From Agroathelia rolfsii (Eukaryota; Basidiomycota; Agaricomycetes; Amylocorticiales; Amylocorticiaceae), in assembly GCA_018343915.1 (NCBI GenBank), contig JABRWF010000005.1:2453001-2517000 (forward strand): a stretch of DNA of 64,000 bases. Direction: 5' to 3'. Shown here piece by piece: positions 1-11,400 of the stretch. The translations under genes and the position numbers were made by a program. Below the pieces are notes generated by a model that was not told the origin of the DNA, did not search any database, and was given only the letters and a program-made list of their open reading frames with translations. Each line of letters opens with the position of its first letter. Position 1 is the stretch's first letter.

Positions 1-1962
1 CACATAGCATGACATTTCTCTTCGCTTGTTATTATTACTTACTAGCGTGTTAATATTGGACTAGTATGTGGAGCACTAGGATACATGTACATTGGACTAG
101 TATGTGGAGCACTAGGATACATGTACGCACACTTACTGGCTCATATATCTTTATTAATATAGCTGGTCAGGTACAAAACGCTCATAAAGCAAATTCAACC
201 ATGATGCATGATGAGTTGCTGTCCGGTAGGCTAGGACTCCTAGGAGTAAAACCGGTGCCGGTCTCATCATCGTGTAGCTAAAATAGACAATAAATGTTTC
301 AGTATAAGAATAAAGTGCTAGCGGTATTCGTTGCAGCATTATTATTAAGAAGGGTAAGATATAGTCGTGTGTTGTAGTTGTATTATTACGAGTGCTAGAC
401 GAATGGAGGTTTCTTCTTCTTCTTCTCGCACTGGCCACCGGATGCACGAAGACGGCAATAAGCACCGGTAGTTTAGTACGGTTTTAGCACGACACCAGCC
501 AGTCAGTTGCCCGATGATTATATGGTAATCTTGTGACTTAATTAAGAAGTCCAGGAGGTCTATCAGTGGCAGGTAGGTACCAGCTTGCCGCGTAAGTAAG
601 AGACGTAATCAAGTTTCTTGCGAATAACTCGAACTTGGGGTTGTGTTAGTTCAGATTCGACAATCCCCAAAAGCCTGAATATGTTCATGACGAGGTAAAT
701 TTTAATCAAAATATTTTTGATCAAGCTCCCAAAGAGAGGATGGATGGATGGAAAGAATATGAATAGAAGAGGCACTTGCATTCAAAAGTGAAAAGATTGC
801 GAGTTGTATATCCTTCAAGCTACAAGTGGGGAGGGACTAGTTATATCACTCTTTCGAGCGTTCAACATTCATCCGGCTCAGTACTACTACCCATTAAGCC
901 AAACGAGGATAGATAAAGAAAGAAAGATTCTAGAACATTAGCACTGATTCGGAAAGGAGAAAGCCAAAACCGGGATCAAAAAAGAAAAAAGCCCAAACTT
1001 CTTCCTCTTATCAAGCTTCGAGTTAGTTCATGATGTATGATCCCTAAGCAAAACGAAGAAGCTCGATGGTAGCATAGTAGCGAACGTTCAAACGTTCAAG
1101 TTGCATAAGCTTCTAAGCTTCATTCAGGTTCACCGGCCACTGGCTAGGCTTTGCCTCCATTTAGGAAAGAGAGAGAGAGAGAGAGAGAATTGTACTGAGA
1201 ACGGGAAGGTGTCTGATATATATGATCTGATACATAATAGTTTAGTTTGTATAGTCTGTCTGATTGCTCTAATACGACATATAGTATGTCAGCCATCACT
1301 CTACATACCATCATGTGGTGGCGACGACCCTCGATGACAGGACCGATAATTGAATTTGTGTTGTGAATTGGGCTGTGATTCACTGGCAATGCCACGCACA
1401 GGCATACCTGTGACACTGAGCTGGACAACCATCCATTATGGGATACCGATAGGTGTAGATAAATCATGATGCTGATGATTGATTTTTTTGAATGATGATG
1501 GCGAGGGGGAAAATATATATTATGTACGTGCCAATAGGTATGTACTGTAGAAAAAGGCAAAGATAAGGAAAAGTAAAAAACAAAAAACAAAAAAGTCAGG
1601 TGGACTGCTGCCATACGAAAGCAAGCGGTCAATCACATTCAACTTGGTGTATGGAAAAGAGAAAAGAAAAAAAAAGGGTAATAATGTCCGAACAGTCTAT
1701 GTGGTAAGTGTGTGTATAGATAGCGAGTGACGGGGAGTAACGACCGACGCGACGTGGTTATACAAAAAAAAAACGAGAAAGGAAACAGGGTTGATATATC
1801 ATGAGGGAGGGAGCAAGGGTAAGTAAGAACACAACAGATATTCTCTCATCTACATGTCCATGAGTAAGTGTACATGTGATAAGTAACATGCATCCAGCAT
1901 TCGACTCGGCGAATGGGCATCGTTGTTGTTAGATACGGGTAACAAACGTAGTGCAGTTTCGT
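1..1962. other. Non-coding stretch, no gene recognised
   Basis: No frame here shows a domain, and no set of splice sites joins into a convincing protein. It holds a 36-base perfect tandem duplication at its left end, a short GA repeat near 1169-1189, and AT-rich sequence. Its right end is the 3' flank of the KRE6-like gene, which reads leftward into it. Confidence 0.6.
55..126. repeat. 36-base direct tandem repeat, two copies
   Basis: Bases 55-90 and 91-126 are identical 36-base units, each beginning ATTGGACTAG and ending ATACATGTAC. This is a simple perfect tandem duplication; no further copies were seen. Confidence 0.95.
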
Positions 1963-4330
1963 TTACTTGCACTTGTTGTACATCTTCACGGAATCACTGT
2001 AAGAAAAAAAAAAAAAACCCCATGAATAAGACATCCTAAGGAAAATAAATGAATAAAAGCGACGCACATCCTAAACGCCCTGTCATCCGCACTCGAAGGC
2101 CAGGTCGCATACCACGTATCATGCGCCTGCGCGAAATCGAACATCGCCGTCGTACTGCCATCATACCACGGCTTGTTGCCCACACCATCAGGGAACCACC
2201 CACTCGTACCACCGACGGCCAAGTCAATCAAGAGATAGAAGTCCTGATCGAATGGCGCCGAATTATCACCCGAGTTCGCATACGGATTTGTCACCACGAC
2301 CTCCGATGAGCCATTCTGCGCCGTCGAGGGGAAACCAGCGCGGTTCCAGAAGGACGATTTGGAGTTTTTGTACTGCACGGTAAGCATGTCGCTCACACGG
2401 CTGTCGGTGTAGAACCGCATGAATTGGTCGTCCCACTCGAGCGTGTAGGTGTGGAAACCGTCCGCGTAGCTCGTGCGCTTTTGCGAGACCCAGCCGTAGA
2501 GGGTGCGCGTGAGGGCGTCCATGGGACCATAATTGAGCGAGGAACGAACATAGTTGGAGCCTTGTGCGGTGTAGGACAGGCCGTTTCCACGGGCTTCCAT
2601 GATCTAAGGGCGGTAAGGAATGGAGAAAGAGAGATGAAAAAAGGTGAGAATGTTGATCTAAGAAGAGAAAAAAAAAAAAAAAAAGATGCAACTACATACA
2701 TCGATTTCACCGTTGATCGGCCATCCAGGACCGTAGTAGCTGTTGTTCTCCGGCAACATCCAAATCGCGGGCCAGAGCCAGTCGCCGGTGGGGAGCTTGG
2801 CCTTTACTTCGACCTTGCCATATTTGATCGTGTGAAGACCCTGGGTGTTGATGCGGGCCGACATGACTGGGTTGATAACCTAAGGGGAGTTCAGTTATGA
2901 TTTATCAAAAATAGACAAATAAATAAATAAAATCCTCTCACCGATTGTTCCCATTGGGCTGTTGCACTGCACGCCGTCGTGTTATCCGTCGTACAATCCG
3001 AGAGCGTATAGGTGCTACTGTCGAGACCGGATCCATTGATAACAGCGCTCCAGCCGCCAATAGAATCAGCCGTAAGAGTGGGATAGATATACAGCTGGGA
3101 ATCCTGGATATAGACATTCGTCGAGCTGTTTGTCGTCAACTGGAACTCGCCGTTGCCGAAGCCACCCATCTGGTTGTCAAAGTTCCAGTTAGATGTGTCG
3201 AGGGACGAGCCCGAGAAGTCATCCTCGAATACGAGACAGAGATCGGAGTCGGGGATGAGCATGACACTCGTGTAGCCAACGTAGCAGACGGCGGCAGAGG
3301 CGAGCACGCCGAGGACGAAGCAGCCGAGGGTGATCCAGTACGATGCGCGCACACGGGGATCTTTTTTCAGCAGCCAGGGCTTATCCTCCTTGCTGAGCTT
3401 GCTGACAAGCGCTGTACTAGGCAAAGGCTCTTTTGCGCCGGGGAGGGCGAGGCCAAGGGCAACGGCACTGGCGCTGGGTGAGAGCGAGCCAGACATGGCA
3501 CCCGGGGCGTGGCCATAGAGAGCATACTGGGGCGGGGTCCAGACGTTCGAGGAGGGACGTGAGGCAGGAGAGAGGAATGGAGCACGGAAGGAGGCACTGG
3601 CGCTGCGTGGGAGCATGCCAGGGCTCATGGGCTCGTGCATGCCCTGGCTGCTACCAGAGCGGACAAGGGAGCCGGCGACGCTATCGCGATAGACGCTGCC
3701 GGCGGAAGAGCCAGGGCTGCCTCCGCCTTGACCACCACCGCCTTCACGGGAGGCACTAGCCATGAAGGGGGCATAAGGACGAGCTAGATCGCCGTCCTCG
3801 CCCGAGTAGGCTTCGACGGACTGATAAGCCCCATGCTGGCCCGTGGAACGGTTCATCGAGTCTACTGAAGAACGACGAGAGCGGGTGGGGAGGGGGTCAG
3901 CGTTTCCTGGGTGAGATTGGAATGGGTAGGCATAGCTGCTGGGAGGGGCAGCTCTGCCGCTGTTGTTGGCGTTGGGATTAGAGGCAGCATCGTAAAGACT
4001 GGATGGGCTCCAAGCAGGAGAGGAAGGAGCGGCGTTGTTTGGATCGAAAGGATTGGGAGTGTCGGGCTCTACGGGGGCGTAGGCAGCCATGGATGATCGC
4101 TTTCGAGTGTGGTTGCGAGGTTTTCTAGGCGGAGAGGAAACCTGGTGCAGCTGCGACGGCGGCGAATCGGAGTCGGAGGCCGCGTCTGCGGACTCGTTGC
4201 CAGACCACGAACCACGATCAGACGAGGCGCCGTGGACAAAAAAAGGTCTGGGGGGAGAAAGGACGGCGGCAGGGGACGTGAGATGGTCGTCCTCACCACT
4301 GGAGTGTCTTGGGACGGTACGACGAGACAT
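1963..4330 (-). CDS. KRE6: KRE6/SKN1-type beta-glucan synthesis protein (GH16 fold)
   Basis: Four exons (4330-2942, 2879-2700, 2603-2068, 1996-1963) join in frame to 712 aa, close to the usual fungal Kre6/Skn1 length of about 720. Residues 1-330 are a low-complexity Ser/Pro/Gly-rich cytosolic tail. One membrane span follows at about 331-355, giving a type II topology. The rest is the lumenal GH16-like domain. The catalytic-type motif E-I-D-I-M-E (ExDxxE) lies at 521-526, split by intron 2, and the end reads D-S-V-K-M-Y-N-K-C. The family is needed for beta-1,6-glucan assembly in the secretory pathway; whether it is an enzyme or an assembly factor is not fully settled. Exon 1 is long and GC-rich, unlike most genes further right. 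It diverges from the glycosyltransferase gene at 4948. KRE6 and SKN1 are paralogues and cannot be told apart here. Confidence 0.93.
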
Positions 4331-4947
4331 GGGGGGATGGATTGTATACTAGTTATCGTACGACTGGTATGTATGGTATATGCTAGAGGGAGGGAGAAAT
4401 ACTCTGGGAGGAGAGAAGGAGAAGAGCGTTGCAACGGCCAGGATACAAATTCAATAGTACTAATTTATTATTTCATCGGAATCTGGACGCACACGGACCC
4501 CCCAGATCCAGAACACTCAGATCGCGGCGACTTCATTTCCTTGCCGGGCGATGCAGTCACTGGTGACGTCAATAAATGTGTGACAGTATCTGTTGCAACC
4601 AGTCACACACTTCCGATTCCGATTGCCGGCAGATCGCGCGGCCGCAGCGGGCAAAATTCACCAAAAAAAACCTATTTCTTATCTCTCGGTCTGTCTCTTG
4701 CTCATTTCTCTCTCTTTTTTTCTTTTCTTGCTGGCCTCGTTCAGACTGTCCTTTTTACCCTCTTAATTGTCCAGCCCTCTCTCTTTCTCTCTCTCTCTCT
4801 CTCTATCCCCTTCTCCTCCTCCTCCTCCTCCTCCTCCTCCTCCTCCGTCATCGCCGTCGTCTCCCTCTCGACGGCCATCACTATTTCCATCTTACACACA
4901 ATCCACTCTCCCCCTCCCCCTCCTTTGTCCTCCTCCCCAAACACACC
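4331..4947. promoter_or_regulatory. Shared bidirectional promoter region
   Basis: This 617-base gap lies between two divergent start codons. On the plus strand its right half is strongly pyrimidine-rich, with a CT run (about 4777-4804) and a TCC run (about 4813-4846) just before the glycosyltransferase ATG. Such CT tracts are common near fungal transcription starts. No specific factor site is claimed. Confidence 0.6.
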
Positions 4948-7900
4948 ATGAATTACGACAGATACGACGCCTTCCTACACCACATCTTCAAGCAGACCCA
5001 GGGCGACGCCTGGTTCAGACCTGATGAAGGCCGTCTCGGTGTATCCTCTGGTGTCGCCCTTCGTGTCGACACCGGCGAATTCCGCGTCTTTCCTTACGAG
5101 GACATTGGCCTCGAGCCTTTTGAGCAGGCCGTATCTGCTCTCAACCCCGTCGTCGCCGTCAAGGTGCGCAGTGCCGCCGTCCATGCTGCTCTGTCCGAAG
5201 TGTATGCGTCCAAATCCCTTCATATCCCCTTCATTTTCATTTACTTTTCACTCCCTCTCCCAGTGGCCCAGAGGAAAAATCCATCTATGTCGACGCCAAC
5301 ACGCGTATACAGATCCTTGAGACCATGATGATGCTCCCTCATGCAGACAAGGAGCAATCTGCTGCCTTCATTGTATGTCCTCTTACTTTTTTTTAAAACT
5401 CCGACACCTTCTCACTTATCGCTACGCATATACACAGCGCGACGAGCGTGTGTTGGTCGTGTGGTCCTACTCCCTCGACACCATCATTCCCACCGTCCAT
5501 GACTTTGAGGACAGGCTGATCAAGCTTCTCTGGCGCTCCCGCCCCAAGGGTGGATCCCTCATGTCCGCCGCCAACTCCATCAACGGCTCCGTCTCTGGCC
5601 ATTCGTCGCGCAACCTCCAGACACCATCGCGATTCCGCGGCGCGTTTGTCGACGAAGACATTGAAAAGCTTGACATGGAGAACGAGCCCAAACCGGCGCA
5701 AGGACCCGTCTACAAGCGTACCTGGTACGGCAAAAAGTACCTCGTCCAGCCCGACAATCGTGACGAGGATATCGAGACGGCTGGACCAGAGAAGCGCCCT
5801 GCCAAGCTCTACGCGCCCTTGTATAACGGCCTTGCCGCTGGTTTGTCCATGCTCTTCATGGGCATCGGTATCCGTTCTTTGCTCGAGGAAACCGAACTGG
5901 ACGGCAACTACATCCGCTTCGCCCTTTGCGCCACCATCCCCTTGCTCTTCTCCGTCTCCCTCTTCTTTACGCTCCAGGTCATCCAGAACGTCACCATGGC
6001 CTTTGGCCCCGTCGCACACTTCCACGAAAACTCGATGTACTATTCCGCCGTCAAGCCTAGGCCGAACAAGCTCGTGGATAATGCGCTGCCGCATATCACG
6101 ATCCAGATGCCGGTCTACAAGGAGAACCTCGAGTCTGTCTTGGCGCCCTCGATTGAGTCGCTCAAAAAGGCTATGCAAACTTATGCCCGTCAGGGTGGAA
6201 CGAGCACGATCTTTATCAATGACGACGGTCTCCGCGTGAGTTACCAAATCATCATTCACAGCCGATTATATTTTCTTATCATCATCATTCTAGTTGATCC
6301 CCGCCGCTGACCGTGACGCACGTATCGCCTATTACGCCGACCATGGTATCGGTTGGGTTGCGCGTCCCAAGCACGACTCTTCCTCCGAAGGCTTCAAGCG
6401 TGCCGGTCGTTTCAAGAAGGCGTCGAACATGAACTACGGTCTGCGTCTCTCGCTCCTCGCGGAGAAGCACCTCGACGCGCTCCTGAAGGATCCCGCTCGT
6501 CAGCAGCGCAACTCGGCGAACCTGGCACCTGGCATGGCCGGCAACGGTTACGGATTACAGTATCAGCAACGCGAAGGCAGCTTCATGGGCGAGGTCGGAG
6601 GCATCCCCGGCCCTTATGATGGCTCCGAGGAGGGTATGGGACGGTTCGATGAGGATCTAGAGGAAAAGGCTCTTGGCATGGCGATCGAAGAGATGTATCA
6701 GCTCAGTGGGAACAAATTCAGGCCTTGGGCGGCGAATGGACGTGCATGCCGTATGGGCGAGATTGTGCTTATTGTCGATTCGTGAGTGTTGTTTACCTTT
6801 TTTTTTTTTTTTTTTTCTCTCTGGTCTTTCCAAAGGGGGGTTATAATTGTTCCCAACTCCCACAATCCTCCACCCATGCTTCTTCCTTTCTCCCTTTATT
6901 TCTATTTTTAGAAAGAGGAGCGTGGGTGGGCTCGGGATTCCGTGCCCTTATCCCTGGATCAATCAATTGGCCTATTTTTTTCTGGGGCGCTCACTCATGC
7001 GTCTTCAATTATTTTTTCCCCTTCTCATTTCTATTTCTATTTTTATCATTTTTTTTTTAATTATCCCCTTTACTCATCATCACCGTCATCATCATTATCA
7101 ACGTAACAGGGATACCGTCGTTCCCGAGGACTGTCTCCGAGACGCGGCACGTGAGATGGCAGAGAGCCCAACGGTGGCCATTATCCAGCACGAATCGGAC
7201 GTCATGCAGGTCGCACACCACTATTTCGAGAATGGCATCGCGTACTTTACCCGTAGGATTAACAGGTGTATCTCCATGGCATGTGCAAACGGCGAGGTCG
7301 CTCCGTTCGTCGGGCATAATGCGTGCGTGGTTTTATTAGAGTGCCTTTTTAGTAGGCGTGGCAACTGATTTATTTTATTTTATTTTATCTTTATTTTTGG
7401 AATATAGATTCTTGCGTTGGAGGGCTATTCAGGATGCCGCTTTCGTCGACACCGATGGCATTGAGAAGATCTGGTCCGAAGCCAACGTGTCAGAGGACTT
7501 CGACATGGCGCTGCGCTTGCAACTCCGGGGCTACATCATCCGCTGGGCAACGTACTCTAACGGCGGCTTCAAGGAAGGTGTCTCGCTCACTGTTGACGAC
7601 GAAGTGAACCGATGGCAGAAATACGCATACGGCTGTAGTGAGCTGCTCTTCAACCCGCTTGTGGAGTGGTGGCGCAAAGGCCCGATTGCGCACCAGATCC
7701 ACAAGTTCATGTGGTCCAACGCGCCTCTGCACTACAAGATCTCCATGATGGCCTACATGTTCTCTTACTACGGTATCTCAGCTTCGGTCACGATCGGCTT
7801 GATCAACTATATCCTACTAGGTTTCCAGTTCCCGGTGGATAACTTTTATATGCACTCGTTTGAGATCTGGTTGGCGACGACGGTGGTGTTCTTTGGGAGT

Positions 7901-8467
7901 GGTAACTTGGGTTATACCTTGCTCGAGTATCGTCTAGGACATAAGACGCTGTTTGGTGGGCTGTTTGAGAATCTGATCTGGGTGCCATTCTTGTGCGTAT
8001 TAGCAGCCTTCTTCCTCTTCTTCCCTCTTTCTGACTTTTTCTTTTTCTTTCTCCCTTGTAGCTTCATCTTCTTTGGTGGTCTTGGCATACTCGTCTCGCA
8101 AGCCATCCTGGCCCACATGTTCTCGTACAACATCACTTGGGGTGCCACGATCAAGGAAGTCGAACGTTCCAACTTCTTCCAGGAGGTGCCCAAGATTCTG
8201 AAGCGTTTCCGTGTCCCGCTCGTGATTTGCACGATCATCATCGCCGGCATGATTGTGCTCGCGACGCCAGCCGTGCCCGTCCAGTGGCGCATCGGTAGCG
8301 ATGGATGGGCTGTGATTTTCCCTCTCGCCGTCGTGGCTTCGTGTCATATCCTATTACCCGTGAGTAGCCCTTTGTTGTTGTTGTTTTTTTTTTTTCGTTG
8401 GTGTCTCATGATTTCTTCTACCATGTAGATTGCGCTCAACCCATGGTTGATGATCTTCTCGTACTAA
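4948..8467 (+). CDS. Processive family-2 glycosyltransferase, membrane-bound
   Basis: Eight exons (4948-5201, 5264-5372, 5438-6235, 6294-6781, 7110-7322, 7408-7992, 8062-8359, 8429-8467) give 927 aa in an unbroken frame. An N-terminal region of about 270 aa precedes two membrane spans (Y-N-G-L-A-A-G-L-S-M..., then A-T-I-P-L-L-F-S-V...). The GT-A catalytic domain has I-N-D-D-G for nucleotide-sugar and metal binding, V-G-H-N-A-F-L-R-W, the S-E-D catalytic-base motif and R-W-Q-K-Y-A-Y-G in place of QxxRW. About five C-terminal spans follow. This layout fits chitin/cellulose/hyaluronan-synthase-like enzymes that extrude a polysaccharide, but the canonical chitin-synthase QRRRW is absent and the product is unknown. 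Related fungal GT2 proteins are reported to support hyphal growth. The start is the first ATG after the CT tract. Intron 4 (6782-7109, 328 bases) is far longer than the others. Confidence 0.9.
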
Positions 8468-11400
8468 GCGGACGAGCGCGCAAACGTCCCTCTTGTGTCT
8501 CTCCCGACGTGCTTTATATTTATACCCGCTCACACCGCTATATACAAGATGATTATACCATCCACAACACGCACACACACGAACTTTCGAGCTCTCTCTC
8601 TCTCACGCATATCCTGTTTATACCGTACATGGACTTTTTTTTATTTTTCATTTTTTGCATCCTCCCGTGTTTATAAAAGAGAAAGAGAGAACTCGGTTAA
8701 TTCGGACGATTTCTTTTTTTTCTTCTGTTCTCGTACACCTTTGTCCTTTTTTTTTCTTTTTTTTCTTACCTCTCTCTGACTATCTGACTGACTGTTTGTG
8801 TGTGTTTGTGTGTTCCTCATATCTCTCTCGCTCTGACTTTGACTCCCCCTCTATCTCTCACAACACTTGTTGTTTGTGTTACATTTCTATGACTGTCCTG
8901 TCTGTTTGTCTCACTACGCTACAAACCCCACAACTATCCGTCTGTGTCCATTCGTGGTCTTTTTGGCTTGCCTATATGCTCGCCCTGGTCATTCCCTGTC
9001 GCTCCAACACTGGTCGTTCGTTGCTTCTTTATCTATATACAAACACTCCCTCTGCCACTCCCACTCCTTCCGCTAGTCGGACAGCTGACTCTTTTATATC
9101 TTCTTTCTTCATTTGCTCATGTATACTCTCTCCGCATATATTAATAATAAACAAAGACATAGACACTAGAGTTTTGTTTTTTTTCTCTCCTTCTTTTGCT
9201 TCGTTTATCCATATCAATGTCACCGATTCATTGATTGATTCACTCTATGACAGATGGATCCAGTACTGGATGAATTGTTTTAACCTTTCTTACTTCCATT
9301 TGTATCTGTTCGCGTTTCTGCTTGGAAACAAAAAAGACCTCCTTCTTTCCTTCCTTGATGGGCCCCACGTTTGTTTGTTAATATGAATGAAGCTCCGTGC
9401 CGTACATACATGGTACCACTACCGGAGTTGGTAACTCGCCGGTCGTCAGGTCTGTCCACTTGAAGGTCGCGATCCTTGCTCAAGCAATTGTTTTATATGC
9501 TATGTATTTGTCCTGGGACTAGGTCGGCAACGGTCCTTGTGCCTTGTTCGCTTATGGAACTAGGTATCCCAGTCGAGCAAGCATGAGGCCCAAGGCCCAT
9601 CGTTCGCTCTTTATGCGCGTTGGTGAGATCACATTACGCATTCATTCGAGGTGTTTTTTTTTTTTTTTTGCTCTCTTCCCCGCGCAGGCCGCTTTCCCTT
9701 ACACGCATCTGTTCCCGACCTCGATCAACTTGCTTATTACCATTGTCGTAATAGATAAGCAGGCAGGTAAGTAGGTAGCGGTAGTTGGATCGCCATCAGC
9801 ACTAAATTTTAGAGATGAACTGAATATTCTAGTATTGATTGATTGAGCACTTCTAGCAGGCTTTTTTTTTTTCTTTCTTCTCTGAATGCCAGTACCAGTG
9901 TTCCATTGATTTTTTTTTATTTCTCCGATTGACGGTGACTTTCCTGGCTGAAACTAGAAGTCTTGTGCGGGCCGTAGCATCTGCGGTAGCAAGCTATCAA
10001 CTAACCAACTAACTAGAAGAACAATATCTAAAGATAACCAGACTGTTGATCAACGATCTGTGTGGCCTGTATTTTTTTTCTGACTTCTGGATGAACAATA
10101 CGCCTTATAGCTTAGGAAGCATGTTTTGTTTCTTTGGGGTCCAATTGACTTGGATTATTACCCCACTGCCCGAGCGAGATGAAGAATAGGCTATAGACAT
10201 AGCCTTCAAACTAGATAGGTGATAAAGGGCGAGCTCATTAGCAGGCTACTCACAGTGTCCGCGATCAACGGCTAATAACAACACTAGCCATCATGTAGCC
10301 GTTTATTGACGCATCAGTACAGTATACTAATGGTACTATGGCTGCAGGAATAGTCGTGCGATCTTACAAACAAACACGTCCTAGCCCTCGTTCAAGTCGT
10401 CGCTGATCAATGATCATCCTGTACCAGTATTCTTTCTTATCATCTCTTTATGATTGGCTGCACGTGCCATATGTTATACTGGCTCAGCCGCCTGCGGGAC
10501 AAAGTAAGGCACGCGCACGCCAGCACGCATCCAGTATACATGTCTATGTTCTGCGCTAGTAAAGATTACTAGCGCAAGTAGATGTCCGTGCGCGGCTTTA
10601 GGTAGCCCTTAGATAAGAAAAATTAATTGATTAGTGTGAACAATGTGTAACTGTGGCTGTTCAGCGCAGTGTTCTAACGACGCAGGTTTGCATTGTTATT
10701 GAATAATGATGATGGAATGGGAGTGCTTGTTGCCTGTATGCGCCGGCGCTACTAGTAGTAGCCTGCGTATTATCGGGAATACTATGATCACAGGGATTCA
10801 TCACGCTTCTAGACATCTTTCATTAAATTTTCCTTCCCTATATTATTCAAGGCCTTTTACATGCTTTTACGATGAGATGAAAGTCAGGCTCATCAGAGAC
10901 TGTATTAGACTATATGCTATCCAAGGCTCTATGTGTCACTACATGTATATGCGTTACAGTTTGCCGGTGAGCGTCCACGGTAATACGCCGTATTTTTTAC
11001 TTGTTTAGGCCGATGATTGACACCTGACAGGACTCCAATTCGGTAACGAACCTGGCTTGGGAGGAGGAACAAACCGTCGCCCCGGTTTTTGTAGGTGAAG
11101 AAATACGTCATGAACGTCACTGCAATTGAAGTTGCGTGTACTGAGGTCATAACCCTCTTCTGTCCTTCGACTTGTGATGCCTCAAAATCAAATGTAACGT
11201 TGCATATCAGTAGATGTCCCACCCGGACCATCTACGCAGTGACTCATCCGTGTACTCATGTCGTTGCCACCATGATGTGCATGCATATGCATGCCAATAT
11301 GGATGATTTATTCAAATTTCTCCACCAGTTGTCTGTCACTTGACAGCGTCTACATGTTATCTTGAACTTTGATTTTACAATTACCCATTATGGACTCAAA

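Noticed and set aside
2424..4096. Long plus-strand frames inside the KRE6 gene
   Set aside because: They are antisense shadows of GC-rich coding exons.
5393..6259. 288-codon minus-strand frame opposite the glycosyltransferase
   Set aside because: Shadow of exon 3 of a clearly real gene on the plus strand.
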